The position numbers and the translations under genes were made by a program. The notes below the pieces were generated by a model, which was not told the DNA's origin, made no database searches, and saw only the letters and a list, made by a program, of their open reading frames with translations. Below are positions 53,496 to 62,524 of a stretch of DNA of 64,000 bases, one piece after another. Position 1 is the stretch's first letter, and each line of letters starts with the position of its first letter. Origin of the DNA: Allomuricauda sp. TMED12 (lineage in GTDB: Bacteria > Bacteroidota > Bacteroidia > Flavobacteriales > Flavobacteriaceae); contig NHBR02000038.1 in assembly GCA_002167435.2 (NCBI GenBank), positions 1-64,000 on the forward strand. Reading direction: 5' to 3'.

Positions 53496-53793
53496 AGGAT
53501 ATTGATCATTTGGACGAGACTGGTATTTGTTTTGAAGGCCAAAGAGTTGACCAAAGGTTAAATTTTGTTGCAAACGCAACTTCAAAATTTATTTTTCCGA
53601 TAAATATTAGTAAACTTGGAAGTTTTTAATCTAATGCGCCCATCGGAAAAAGCATTTTAAAGAGCGCATTTTGAATCAATATTGTCAAGTCGAGCACAGT
53701 CGAGACAATTTTGTTTGACCTTTTCGACTGCGCTCAAAATGACAAAAACGTTTTTTTGACATAAAAGAGAATATTTAATCAATTTTTCACTTC
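53496..53793. other. intergenic region with one repeat copy
   Basis: The 298 bases between the divergent HMGR and dipeptidyl peptidase genes have no convincing ORF. They contain a repeat (53683-53744, listed separately) and AT-rich sequence, presumably with the promoter of the peptidase. Confidence 0.5.
53683..53744. repeat. dispersed flavobacterial intergenic repeat, inverted pair
   Basis: TGTCAAGTCGAGCACAGTCGAGACAA (listed in part, 53683-53708) and TTTTCGACTGCGCTCAAAATGACA (53721-53744) form an imperfect inverted repeat around a 12-base loop. Its motifs recur at 16434-16472 and 8755-8770. It can fold into a hairpin on either strand. Confidence 0.7.
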
Positions 53794-55953
53794 ATGAACA
53801 AACAGTCTTTTCTATTCCTATTCCTTCTGGGAGTTTTTACTTTTTCCACAGCACAAAAGAAAAAAATAACCCTTGAAGAGATTTGGGGAGGAGAATTCAG
53901 AACAGAATACATGGACGTTCTCCGGTCCATGAACAACGGTACACAATACACTATTTTAAATACAACACGTTCTCCCCGTTCCAGTAGTTTGGACAAGTAC
54001 GATTATGAAACCTTACAAAAGGTGGAAGCCATAGTGGCTTCTTCGGATGCCATCCCATACTTTTCATCGTACACTTTTAGTGATGATGAATCCCAAGTAC
54101 TATTGGCAACAGAAGTGGAACCCATTTTTAGGCGTTCCCGTTTGGGTATCTATTATGTGTATAATATCGCCTCAAAAGAATTGGTGGAAATTTCCGAGAC
54201 AAAGATCCAGGAACCGACGCTTTCTCCCGATGGAAGTAAAGTAGCCTATGTGCTGGATAACAATCTTTATGTTTTGGATTTGGCGACCAGGACCACGAAG
54301 CAGGTAACTACGGATGGTAATAAGGGGACCATTATAAATGGAGTAACCGATTGGGTGTACGAAGAGGAATTTGGTTTTGTTCGTGCATTTGAATGGAACA
54401 GTGATGGAACCAAGATTGCTTTTCTACGATTTGATGAAACTGAAGTCCCTCATTTTTCGATGGACTTTTATGGTACTGGGCTATATCCATACCAATACGA
54501 ATTTAAATATCCCAAAGCAGGGGAAAAGAACTCTATAGTCACTTTGCATATGTATGATGTGACTTCAGGAGCTATTTCCGATGTAGATTTGAATGACCCA
54601 TATTATATTCCAAGAATCAAATGGATGCATAATCCAGATGATTTGAGTGTCCAGACCTTGAACAGACATCAAAATGATTTGAAGCTATACGCAGTAAACG
54701 TAAAAGATAATTCAGCTACTGTTTTGTTGGAGGAAACCGACGAAGCCTATGTAGATGTTGATGATGACCTCACCTTTTTGGACGACGACAGCTTTATATG
54801 GACAAGCGAAGCAGACGGATACAACCATCTTTACCTGTACTCAAGGGACGGGAAACTAAAGAATCAAATTACCGAAGGATCTTGGGAGGTGACCCGTTAC
54901 TATGGATATGATGAAGAACATGACCGTATTTTTTATCAATCCGTAGAAAATGGATCCATCAACAGGGGTGTTTACAGTATTTCAACCAAAGGAAAGCGTA
55001 AAAAGGCACTTTCCATCGAGGAGGGAACAAACTCTGCTGCTTTTAGTAGTGATTTCACCTATTACATTAACACTTTTTCGAGTGCGACCACACCATATAG
55101 ATTTACCTTGCACAAAGCTTCCGATGGTAAATTGGTGAAAGAAGTCAAGGACAATTCAACGTTGCTGAACAAATTGGATGCGTATGAGATTGCTCCTAAA
55201 GAGTTCTCAACCATCAATATAAATGGTTATGACCTTAATATGTACATGATCAAGCCTGCGAATTTTGATCCTAACAAAAAATATCCATTGTTCATGTTCC
55301 AATACAGCGGTCCAGGTTCCCAGCAAGTTGCCAACCGATGGATGGGAAGCAACGATTATTGGCACCAGCATTTGGCATCGCTAGGCTATATTGTTGCCTG
55401 TGTAGATGGTAGGGGAACCGGATTAAAAGGACGCGATTTTAAAAAAATTACCCAAAAGGAATTGGGGAAATATGAGGTGGAAGACCAGATTGCCACAGCT
55501 CAAAAATTGAGCGAACGCGCTTATATTGATGAAGACCGAACAGGAATCTGGGGGTGGAGCTATGGTGGCTTTATGTCAACCAACTGTTTGCTCAAAGGCA
55601 ATGAAACTTTTGAAATGGCCATTGCTGTTGCTCCTGTGACCTCATGGCGTTTTTATGATACTATATACACCGAGCGTTATATGCAGACCCCGCAGGAAAA
55701 CCCAACAGGGTATGATGATAACTCACCATTTAACTACCCAGAACTATTGAAAGGTAAATACTTGTTGGTGCACGGTTCTGGAGACGACAATGTGCATGTA
55801 CAAAATACTATGCGAATGATCGAGGCATTGGTACAGGCCAATAAACAGTTCGATTGGGCTATTTATCCCGATAAAAACCATGGGATATACGGGGGCAATA
55901 CACGTTTGCACCTCTATACCAAAATGACCAACTTCGTAAAAGAGAATTTATAA
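53794..55953 (+). CDS. dipeptidyl peptidase IV, S9B family
   Basis: A 719-residue secreted protease that removes X-Pro/X-Ala dipeptides. Signal peptide to about residue 20, then an N-terminal beta-propeller (DPPIV_N, about 60-440, with EEFGFVRAFEWNSDG holding the substrate amino-group Glu pair) and an alpha/beta-hydrolase domain. The catalytic triad is Ser589 (GWSYGGF), Asp664 (GSGDDNVH) and His696 (DKNHGIYG). A POT transporter gene follows after 17 bases, suggesting linked peptide use. Confidence 0.92.
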   Translation: MNKQSFLFLFLLGVFTFSTAQKKKITLEEIWGGEFRTEYMDVLRSMNNGTQYTILNTTRSPRSSSLDKYDYETLQKVEAIVASSDAIPYFSSYTFSDDESQVLLATEVEPIFRRSRLGIYYVYNIASKELVEISETKIQEPTLSPDGSKVAYVLDNNLYVLDLATRTTKQVTTDGNKGTIINGVTDWVYEEEFGFVRAFEWNSDGTKIAFLRFDETEVPHFSMDFYGTGLYPYQYEFKYPKAGEKNSIVTLHMYDVTSGAISDVDLNDPYYIPRIKWMHNPDDLSVQTLNRHQNDLKLYAVNVKDNSATVLLEETDEAYVDVDDDLTFLDDDSFIWTSEADGYNHLYLYSRDGKLKNQITEGSWEVTRYYGYDEEHDRIFYQSVENGSINRGVYSISTKGKRKKALSIEEGTNSAAFSSDFTYYINTFSSATTPYRFTLHKASDGKLVKEVKDNSTLLNKLDAYEIAPKEFSTININGYDLNMYMIKPANFDPNKKYPLFMFQYSGPGSQQVANRWMGSNDYWHQHLASLGYIVACVDGRGTGLKGRDFKKITQKELGKYEVEDQIATAQKLSERAYIDEDRTGIWGWSYGGFMSTNCLLKGNETFEMAIAVAPVTSWRFYDTIYTERYMQTPQENPTGYDDNSPFNYPELLKGKYLLVHGSGDDNVHVQNTMRMIEALVQANKQFDWAIYPDKNHGIYGGNTRLHLYTKMTNFVKENL

Positions 55954-55970
55954 CCAAACAATAAAGATAT

Positions 55971-57533
55971 ATGTCAGCAATAACCAAACCAGCCCACAAA
56001 AAAGAATTATTTGGCCATCCCGTAGGATTGTATGTGTTGTTCTTCACCGAAATGTGGGAACGTTTTTCCTACTATGGAATGCGCGCTCTCCTTACTTTAT
56101 ATATGACGGCTGAGACCTTAAACAATGATCCACAAAGTGGATTGGGATGGACAACTACCGAAGCTTTGGCACTCTATGGTTGGTATACGATGTTGGTTTA
56201 TGTGATGAGTATTCCCGGAGGTTTTTTGGCGGACAGGTATCTTGGTCAGAAAAAGGCGGTCACCATTGGAGCTATTCTGCTAACTATTGGTCATGGGGTT
56301 TTGGCAATCGACGCCATATGGGCGTACTATACAGGTTTGGCCTTTGTTATCTTAGGTGTAGGCATGTTAAAACCTAACATATCGACCATGGTTGGAGGTC
56401 TGTACAAACAAAATGACATTAGACGGGATAAAGGCTTTAGTATATTTTATGTCGGGATAAATCTCGGATCATTTCTTGCTTCCATTACAGTAGGTATAGT
56501 TGCAGCAGTCTATGGTTGGCATTATGGGTTTGGCCTTGCAGGTATAGGGATGTTTTTGGGGTTGTTGGTGTACTTATACGGACACAGATTTTTGGTGCAT
56601 GTTGGAAACGAACCCACCATGGAAGAGAGGGCTTCCGATATAAGCTTAGGCCAATTATTTGCTCAATTGTTTAAGTCACCGCTTCAATTAGCTATTGTGG
56701 CTGTTTTGTTGGCTTACTCGGTTTATGCGGGATTTACCTATGATGGACCTGACAACTGGGGTTATGGAATACTCTTTATTTTTTTATCACTTATTACTGG
56801 AGTGATGATGATGATTTATAAAAACTTAAACGGACAAGTGGAAAAGGACAGATATGTTGTGCTGCTTATTTCACTTTTGATGGTGATTGTTTTTTGGGGC
56901 AGTTTTGAACAGATGGGAGGCTTGATGAACCTATATGCCCAAGAAAAAACCAACAGAATGTTTCTGGGTTGGGAAGTCCCAGCCGCATGGTTTCAGGCAG
57001 CGAATGCAGGATTTATCATACTTTTTGCCGTAGCAGTGGCAAATTTCTGGGCAAAAAGAAAACTGAAGGGGAAGGAAGCCACCTCCTTGTTCAAAATGGC
57101 GGTTGGTGTAATCATTATGGGAGTGGGGTTCATTTATATGGTTTTTGCATCCTTACAGTATGAAAGCTCAGGCTCATCAGCAATGTACTGGTTGGTTTTA
57201 ACATATCTCTTCCATACTATTGGAGAATTATGCCTGTCACCTGTTTCATTGTCATTCTTTACAAAATTGGCTCCGGCCAGATATATGGCCTTGATGATGG
57301 GGGTGTATTGGGCAGCTACCGGATTGGGAAATAAAGTAGCAGGTATCGTAGGAGAAAGCTCGGTACAAGCAGGGGAATTAAAAGTTTTCGGAGGACTGTT
57401 TATTTTCGCCATACTTTTTGGGACATTGGTTTTGTTTCTGTTAAAACCTTTAAAACGACTTACACATGGAGCTGAAGATAAAGAAACCGCGGTTTCTGTT
57501 GAAGATGAAATAGAAACCATTGAAAGAGCTTAA
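55971..57533 (+). CDS. POT/PTR2 family proton-dependent oligopeptide transporter
   Basis: 520 residues, 12-14 membrane helices. The POT signature ExxERFxYYG is present as EMWERFSYYGMRALL, followed by PGGFLADRYLGQKKA (PTR2 motif), and FYVGINLGSFLAS. It imports di- and tripeptides with protons across the inner membrane. The preceding gene is a dipeptidyl peptidase, so the two could make an extracellular peptide utilisation unit. The stop overlaps the convergent comEC gene by 4 bases. Confidence 0.9.
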   Translation: MSAITKPAHKKELFGHPVGLYVLFFTEMWERFSYYGMRALLTLYMTAETLNNDPQSGLGWTTTEALALYGWYTMLVYVMSIPGGFLADRYLGQKKAVTIGAILLTIGHGVLAIDAIWAYYTGLAFVILGVGMLKPNISTMVGGLYKQNDIRRDKGFSIFYVGINLGSFLASITVGIVAAVYGWHYGFGLAGIGMFLGLLVYLYGHRFLVHVGNEPTMEERASDISLGQLFAQLFKSPLQLAIVAVLLAYSVYAGFTYDGPDNWGYGILFIFLSLITGVMMMIYKNLNGQVEKDRYVVLLISLLMVIVFWGSFEQMGGLMNLYAQEKTNRMFLGWEVPAAWFQAANAGFIILFAVAVANFWAKRKLKGKEATSLFKMAVGVIIMGVGFIYMVFASLQYESSGSSAMYWLVLTYLFHTIGELCLSPVSLSFFTKLAPARYMALMMGVYWAATGLGNKVAGIVGESSVQAGELKVFGGLFIFAILFGTLVLFLLKPLKRLTHGAEDKETAVSVEDEIETIERA

Positions 57534-59554
57534 TCTCTCTCCAAGCTAAAAATATAATATCCCTTTTCACCCGTGTAGTGGAAAGGGATTTCTTTTTGGG
57601 CACAGGTCAATTTCCATTTTTTTACCAGACTGGGATAATTACTTCCGTCAGCAAATATCTTTTTGGGTTTGATGGAATCCAACAACCGTTCTAGATTGAA
57701 CTTTGGAGATTGGGTGAGTAGCAGGTAATCCAGTTGTTCTTCCAAAGGAAGAATGGCCAAGCTGTCCAAAACAAATAACTTTTTCTGACCAATTTGATAA
57801 CTGTTTTTGAGTTGAACCGTATCTATATTTTGAATTCTTTCAGCAATAGCATAATTTGTTGCAATGGTTCCAATGTTGGCACTATCCGAGGTGATTATGG
57901 AAAGCGAATCTCCCAATTGATTTAATAAAACCGTATTTCTGGAACGGTGAGCAAGTATGACGACTTCCTTTTGATATAATTGAACCTGATTCCAAATAAT
58001 CCAACTTTGAAAAGCTATTATTCCTCCAAATAATACCAAAACTGCTTTCCATTTGGGTTTGGACAGGAAAACCACCAATGCAGTAATAATGAGGCATCCC
58101 AATAGCAACTGAACCGAATCAAAAGGAATATTTTTGATGATGAAACCTTCTTGCTTTGCAACCCAGCCAATAACAGAATTCATCATTTTAATGGTCCAAT
58201 TAAAATTATCGACCACAAATTGTGGCAAGGAGTCAATTAAGGCCAAAATGATGACTAAAATTCCAGAACCTAAAATCAATCCCAAAAAAGGAATGACCAG
58301 CAGGTTGGAAATAAAGAACAACGCTGGAAACTGATGAAAATAGAACAAACTAATCGGTAAAACCCCCAATTGTGCCGCAACGCTTACCGACAACAATTGC
58401 CAGGTTTTACGAATGATGATATTCTCGGGAAACCATAGTTTTTGCAACTTGGGATAAATCCAAACAATGGCAAATACTGCAGCATAACTTAGCTGAAATC
58501 CAACCTGAAACAAAAACAAAGGCTTTACCAATACTATAAACAGCATGGAAAGTGCTATAATATTGAAGGAATTGGTGGGTCGGTTAAGGTATAGGGCGTA
58601 GGCTACAAAAGAGAACATGGTTACAGCTCTTACAATGGAAGGAGAGAGGCCTGCTACAAACGCATAACCCCAAAGTAATAGCACAACCGTTATCAACTTT
58701 AGGGTTTTACCTTTAGGTAAACCTTCCAGTGGTGATAGCATAAACTCCAAAAGAAAAAGGATAATGCCCACATGTAGCCCAGAAACGGCTAAAATATGGA
58801 CAGCTCCTGCATTTTTGTAATTGTTGTAGGTGTTCTCCGAAATGTCGTCGCGTTTCCCTAAAAGCAATGCTTGGATAACACCCATTTCTTCTGCTCCGAA
58901 ATCCTTCTCTTTCAATTTGGATATGATATGCTCCCTAAATTTGGATGCAACACCGAACAGGGTTTTATGAGCACTTACTTTTGTTATTATCGAGGCAAAA
59001 TCAGTTCTGATTTGATGTTGAATTCCCTGTTTTTCAAGATAACTTTTGTAATCAAACTGGTGCGGATTGGATGGAGGTCGAATACTTTCAGGTTTTGTAT
59101 GGATCAAAAGCTCATCATCAACCTGTAATTCCTTTATAGTTGAATCCACCGTAAGACTTAAAAGCAATTTTCCAGACACCAGTTTATCATCGGCGGCAAT
59201 AATTTGGGTAACATATCGCTGTGAGTAATTGTTTGGCTTAAGTGCCTCTATTACTTTTACTTGCCAAGCTTTTTCTTTGTTTAGGTCCAATCTAGTGTAG
59301 TGGTGAGACATTCCTCTGTTCATGGAAATACCCACAACCAAAATACCTAAACATAGTGTTGTTAGCGAAGTTAACACCTCAAAATACGGGAACCCCTCTC
59401 TGTGCTGTTTTTTACCTGCCCAATACATTAAGGGCAGCAATACGAACATGGCAATTAAGGGCAGAAGTGGAGCAACTTCAAAATAATAATTGATAACAAT
59501 GCCCAAAACAACCCACAATGTGAGTTTTATGGACACAAAATTAAGTTGTCGCAC
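57530..59554 (-). CDS. comEC: ComEC/Rec2-family DNA-uptake channel protein
   Basis: 674 residues starting at GTG, 1 base after the NlpC gene stop. An N-terminal membrane pair and DUF4131-type domain are followed by a Competence core (LLGKRDDISENTYNNYKNAGAVHILAVSG, SPSIVRAVTMFSFVAYALYL). The C-terminal 150 residues are the position of a metallo-beta-lactamase-like domain, but the usual HxHxDH motif is absent. It would pass single-stranded DNA through the inner membrane; the catalytic tail appears degenerate. Confidence 0.87.
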   Translation of the reverse strand: MRQLNFVSIKLTLWVVLGIVINYYFEVAPLLPLIAMFVLLPLMYWAGKKQHREGFPYFEVLTSLTTLCLGILVVGISMNRGMSHHYTRLDLNKEKAWQVKVIEALKPNNYSQRYVTQIIAADDKLVSGKLLLSLTVDSTIKELQVDDELLIHTKPESIRPPSNPHQFDYKSYLEKQGIQHQIRTDFASIITKVSAHKTLFGVASKFREHIISKLKEKDFGAEEMGVIQALLLGKRDDISENTYNNYKNAGAVHILAVSGLHVGIILFLLEFMLSPLEGLPKGKTLKLITVVLLLWGYAFVAGLSPSIVRAVTMFSFVAYALYLNRPTNSFNIIALSMLFIVLVKPLFLFQVGFQLSYAAVFAIVWIYPKLQKLWFPENIIIRKTWQLLSVSVAAQLGVLPISLFYFHQFPALFFISNLLVIPFLGLILGSGILVIILALIDSLPQFVVDNFNWTIKMMNSVIGWVAKQEGFIIKNIPFDSVQLLLGCLIITALVVFLSKPKWKAVLVLFGGIIAFQSWIIWNQVQLYQKEVVILAHRSRNTVLLNQLGDSLSIITSDSANIGTIATNYAIAERIQNIDTVQLKNSYQIGQKKLFVLDSLAILPLEEQLDYLLLTQSPKFNLERLLDSIKPKKIFADGSNYPSLVKKWKLTCAQKEIPFHYTGEKGYYIFSLERD

Positions 59555-59555
59555 G

Positions 59556-60101
59556 CTACAGGATGCGCATGGCCTTTACAAAAGCACTGTTCCAGTATCC
59601 TTCCCGTAAAGAGGATACCAGCACACCGCGTGAGGTTGTGGAGTGAATAAACTTGATGTCATCACCATCAACATCAACTACCAATCCTACGTGATTGATG
59701 CGCCTGCCTGTTTTGCTGGTCTTAAAATATAGGAGGTCTCCCTTTTCTACATCGCTTACCCTGATTTTTTGTCCCTCCAAAGCCATTTGGTAAGAAGTCC
59801 GCGGGAACATTATGTCGTTCTCTTTTAAAGAAACATAGACCAATCCAGAGCAATCCATGCCCCTTTTTGTGGTTCCCCCGTATTTGTAACGGGTTCCGGA
59901 AAAAGTTAATGCAGTGGAAACAATTTCGTTTGCCTTTGCATTTTTACGCCCCTCTTTTTTGGATTTTCGTTTAGGGGAAGTGTCGGTGGTGGACCCCTCT
60001 ACCGTAACGGTTCGGGTCTTGCTGTAGGTGCGTCGTTTTTTACCTGGTCCACAAGAGGAAATGGTAAAAAGCAACAGTAAGATTATGGTTTTTCGTAACA
60101 T
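59556..60101 (-). CDS. NlpC/P60 family cell-wall hydrolase (C40), lipoprotein
   Basis: 181 residues with a lipobox (LLFTISSC), a basic linker (KRRTYSKTRTVTVEG, KRKSKKEGRKNAKA), then the NlpC/P60 catalytic domain: Cys in GMDCSGLVYVS, His in NHVGLVVDVDG, and a third polar residue in FIHSTTSRGV. It cleaves peptidoglycan stem peptides. It sits between comEC and lpxB with a strong hairpin overlapping its start codon, described separately. Likely an envelope remodelling enzyme. Confidence 0.87.
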   Translation of the reverse strand: MLRKTIILLLLFTISSCGPGKKRRTYSKTRTVTVEGSTTDTSPKRKSKKEGRKNAKANEIVSTALTFSGTRYKYGGTTKRGMDCSGLVYVSLKENDIMFPRTSYQMALEGQKIRVSDVEKGDLLYFKTSKTGRRINHVGLVVDVDGDDIKFIHSTTSRGVLVSSLREGYWNSAFVKAMRIL

Positions 60102-60126
60102 CCAAGAATAGATTTACATTCTTGGA
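60101..60126 (-). promoter_or_regulatory. perfect inverted repeat overlapping the start codon of the NlpC gene
   Basis: TCCAAGAAT and ATTCTTGGA (60101-60109 and 60118-60126, loop of 8 bases) form a perfect 9-bp stem in the lpxB-NlpC gap. Its arm reaches into the ATG at 60099-60101, so it could hide the start in the mRNA or mark processing. No T run follows, so a classical terminator is unlikely. Confidence 0.45.
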
Positions 60127-60134
60127 AGATAAAA

Positions 60135-61247
60135 CTACGCATTTTTCACAATTAATTTTGCTGCCAATTGACTGGCGCCTTTTCCACCCAGTTTTTCTTT
60201 TAACAATTTATAGTCGGATAACATCCGCTCCCGCTCGGGTCCATCTACAATTTTGGAAAGTTCCTTCTTAAGGTTTTTTGTTGATAAATCATTTTGAATC
60301 AATTCTTTAACAACTTCTCTTTTCATGATCAAGTTCACCAAAGAAATGTAGTCCAAAGTGATTATTCGCTTCGCAATCTGATAGGAAATCCAATTTCCTT
60401 TGTAGCACACCACTTGAGGGATGCCAAAAAGGGCAGTTTCCAAAGTAGCCGTTCCACTGGTCACCAAGGCAGCGTGGGAATGCTTTAAAAGTGTATAGGT
60501 TTTGTTGGAAACATACTCCACCTTGTCGCCTTTGAGAAACGGAATGTAAAATTCATTGGGAAGACTCGGAGCTCCCGCGATCACAAATTGGTAATTGGGA
60601 AAATCCTGTTTTACCGAAAGCATCACCTCCAACATTTTTTGCACTTCCTGCTTCCTGCTTCCAGGCAGCAGGGCAATAATGGGTTTGTCAAGGTGCAGTC
60701 CGTTTTCTTGCCTAAACGTTTCATTATCCTGAAGTGGGGTGTTTTCTATGGCATCAATTAAAGGATGACCAACAAATTGTACCGGATAACCATGCTTTTT
60801 CTCGTAAAACTCCTTTTCAAAAGGAAGGATTACGTACATATTGTCAATGTCACGCTTAATTTTTGAAATTCGACCTTCCCTTGAGGCCCAAATTTGGGGA
60901 GAGATATAGTAATTGGTTTTAAAACCGTTTTCTTTGGCCCACTTGGCAATTCTTAGGTTAAAACCCGAAAAATCAATAAAAATAATCACATCTGGATTGA
61001 AGTGTTGAATGTCTTCTTTGCAATACGAAATGTTTTTGAAGATAGTAGGAATGTTCTTGAGCACCTCCAAAAAACCCATAAAGGCCATATCCTTGTAATG
61101 TTTGGCCAATTTCCCGCCAGCTTGCTGCATCAAATCACCACCCCAGCAACGGATTTGGGCCGAGGTATCCTCTTTTTTGAGGGCTTTTATCAAGTTTGAC
61201 CCATGCAGGTCTCCAGATGCTTCACCAGCTATAATGTAATATTTCAT
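60135..61247 (-). CDS. lpxB: lipid-A-disaccharide synthase
   Basis: A GT19 enzyme that joins UDP-diacylglucosamine and lipid X to make the lipid A disaccharide. MKYYIIAGEASGDLHGSNLIKAL at the start, AFMGFLEVL, FIDFSGFNLRIAKWA and a strongly conserved LPGSRKQEVQKML donor motif followed by VTSGTATLETALFGIPQVVCY. Length 370 is normal. Belongs to the surE-lpxB-nlpC-comEC minus-strand operon, common in flavobacteria. Confidence 0.94.
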   Translation of the reverse strand: MKYYIIAGEASGDLHGSNLIKALKKEDTSAQIRCWGGDLMQQAGGKLAKHYKDMAFMGFLEVLKNIPTIFKNISYCKEDIQHFNPDVIIFIDFSGFNLRIAKWAKENGFKTNYYISPQIWASREGRISKIKRDIDNMYVILPFEKEFYEKKHGYPVQFVGHPLIDAIENTPLQDNETFRQENGLHLDKPIIALLPGSRKQEVQKMLEVMLSVKQDFPNYQFVIAGAPSLPNEFYIPFLKGDKVEYVSNKTYTLLKHSHAALVTSGTATLETALFGIPQVVCYKGNWISYQIAKRIITLDYISLVNLIMKREVVKELIQNDLSTKNLKKELSKIVDGPERERMLSDYKLLKEKLGGKGASQLAAKLIVKNA

Positions 61248-61263
61248 GGAATTTGTGCTTAAT

Positions 61264-61551
61264 CTAAGCCATCACTTTATATGATAATATAACCAATGCG
61301 GTCACTAAAGTCGCCAACATAACGCCTTTGGCTCGCTGATCCCTTTTAATTCGTAAAAATCCGAAAAAAGCCACCAAGTTCAAGATTGCTCCCAAAGCTA
61401 ATAAACTGCCAATATGCCCTTGATTAATAGCAGCATTAAAGGTTGCTACAATGCCCAAATCGGAAAATAGCAGAATGTAAAGCAAGGTTCCAAAGGTGTT
61501 TGCAATGATTCCTACGATAAATCCTATAATGATTTCTTTCTTATTGTTCAT
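61264..61551 (-). CDS. small four-helix membrane protein between surE and lpxB
   Basis: 95 residues, three to four hydrophobic helices (IIIGFIVGIIANTFGTLLYILLF and AALLALGAILNLVAFFGFL-like segments) ending GVMLATLVTALVILSYKV. No named family. Its start overlaps the surE stop by 11 bases and it lies 16 bases before lpxB, so it is part of the operon; this position is widely conserved in flavobacteria. The function is unknown. Confidence 0.7.
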   Translation of the reverse strand: MNNKKEIIIGFIVGIIANTFGTLLYILLFSDLGIVATFNAAINQGHIGSLLALGAILNLVAFFGFLRIKRDQRAKGVMLATLVTALVILSYKVMA

Positions 61552-62320
61552 TTAAGTTCCAGTTATTAATTTGCGGTATGAGGTGGTGTGCCGTAAGGTC
61601 GAATTGAGTTGGAACTACTGAGATATATCCATGTTCCAAGGCCCATTCGTCGGTGTCTTCACCTTTGTCCAAAAGCTCAAATTCTCCGGTAAGCCAATAA
61701 TAATCTTTACCGGATGGACTCGTTCGTTTATCAAATTTCTCTTTCCAATTCCCTCGGGCCTGCCTACATATTTTTATCCCTTTGGGTACTGATGCTGTTT
61801 TGGGAATATTGACGTTTAATACGGTTCCCTTTGGTATTCCGTTAGTCAATGCTTCCGAGACTATTTTTTTGATGGAACCCAAACCAGGTTCAAAATTGGC
61901 ATCCCAAGAATAGTCGCATAAAGAAAAACCGATGGCGGGAATACCTTCAATCCCTGCCTCAATGGCAGCACTCATGGTCCCCGAGTAGATCACATTTATG
62001 GACGAATTGGATCCATGGTTAATCCCACTTATGCAAATATCCGGTCTTCGGTCCAAAATCACTCGAAGGGCCAGTTTTACACAATCTGCTGGTGTGCCGC
62101 TACAACTATATTCACTCGGAGCGCCTTCTTTATGGTCTACGACCACCTTTTTGGAAAATAATGTGCTGTCCACCGTAATGGCGTGTCCCATTCCACTTTG
62201 TGGGCTGTCGGGAGCCACCACTACAACATCTCCAAGTTCCTTCATGGTGCGTATTAATGCTCTAAGTCCTGGGGCGGTTATGCCATCGTCATTAGTGACC
62301 AGAATAAGCGGTTTTTCCAT
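61541..62320 (-). CDS. surE: 5'/3'-nucleotidase SurE
   Basis: A metal-dependent phosphatase of nucleoside monophosphates. Metal-binding Asp11 and Asp12 in TNDDGITAPGLRAL, phosphate loop APDSPQSGMGHAI, GTPADCVKLAL and the Asn/Gly site in SGINHGSNSSINVIYSGTM are conserved. Length 259 is normal. First gene in the lpxB operon; in Bacteroidota it is often paired with lpxB-like genes rather than with pcm/rpoS as in Enterobacteria. Confidence 0.93.
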   Translation of the reverse strand: MEKPLILVTNDDGITAPGLRALIRTMKELGDVVVVAPDSPQSGMGHAITVDSTLFSKKVVVDHKEGAPSEYSCSGTPADCVKLALRVILDRRPDICISGINHGSNSSINVIYSGTMSAAIEAGIEGIPAIGFSLCDYSWDANFEPGLGSIKKIVSEALTNGIPKGTVLNVNIPKTASVPKGIKICRQARGNWKEKFDKRTSPSGKDYYWLTGEFELLDKGEDTDEWALEHGYISVVPTQFDLTAHHLIPQINNWNLNEQ

Positions 62321-62524
62321 GTTGGATAATTTAAGCTATAAAAATACGTTTTTCATAAGGATATGAAGCCTGGTGCGTTTAACAAAAAATTAAATCCAGC
62401 TATCAGGCGTGGCACGGTTTTTTCTGTATCTTAGAGAATTCATACAAGTAAAAACGACGGATGACGTAATGTAGATTTGACAGTATGAGGTCAGATTATT
62501 TCGCTCCAGAAAAAAAAGATATTT

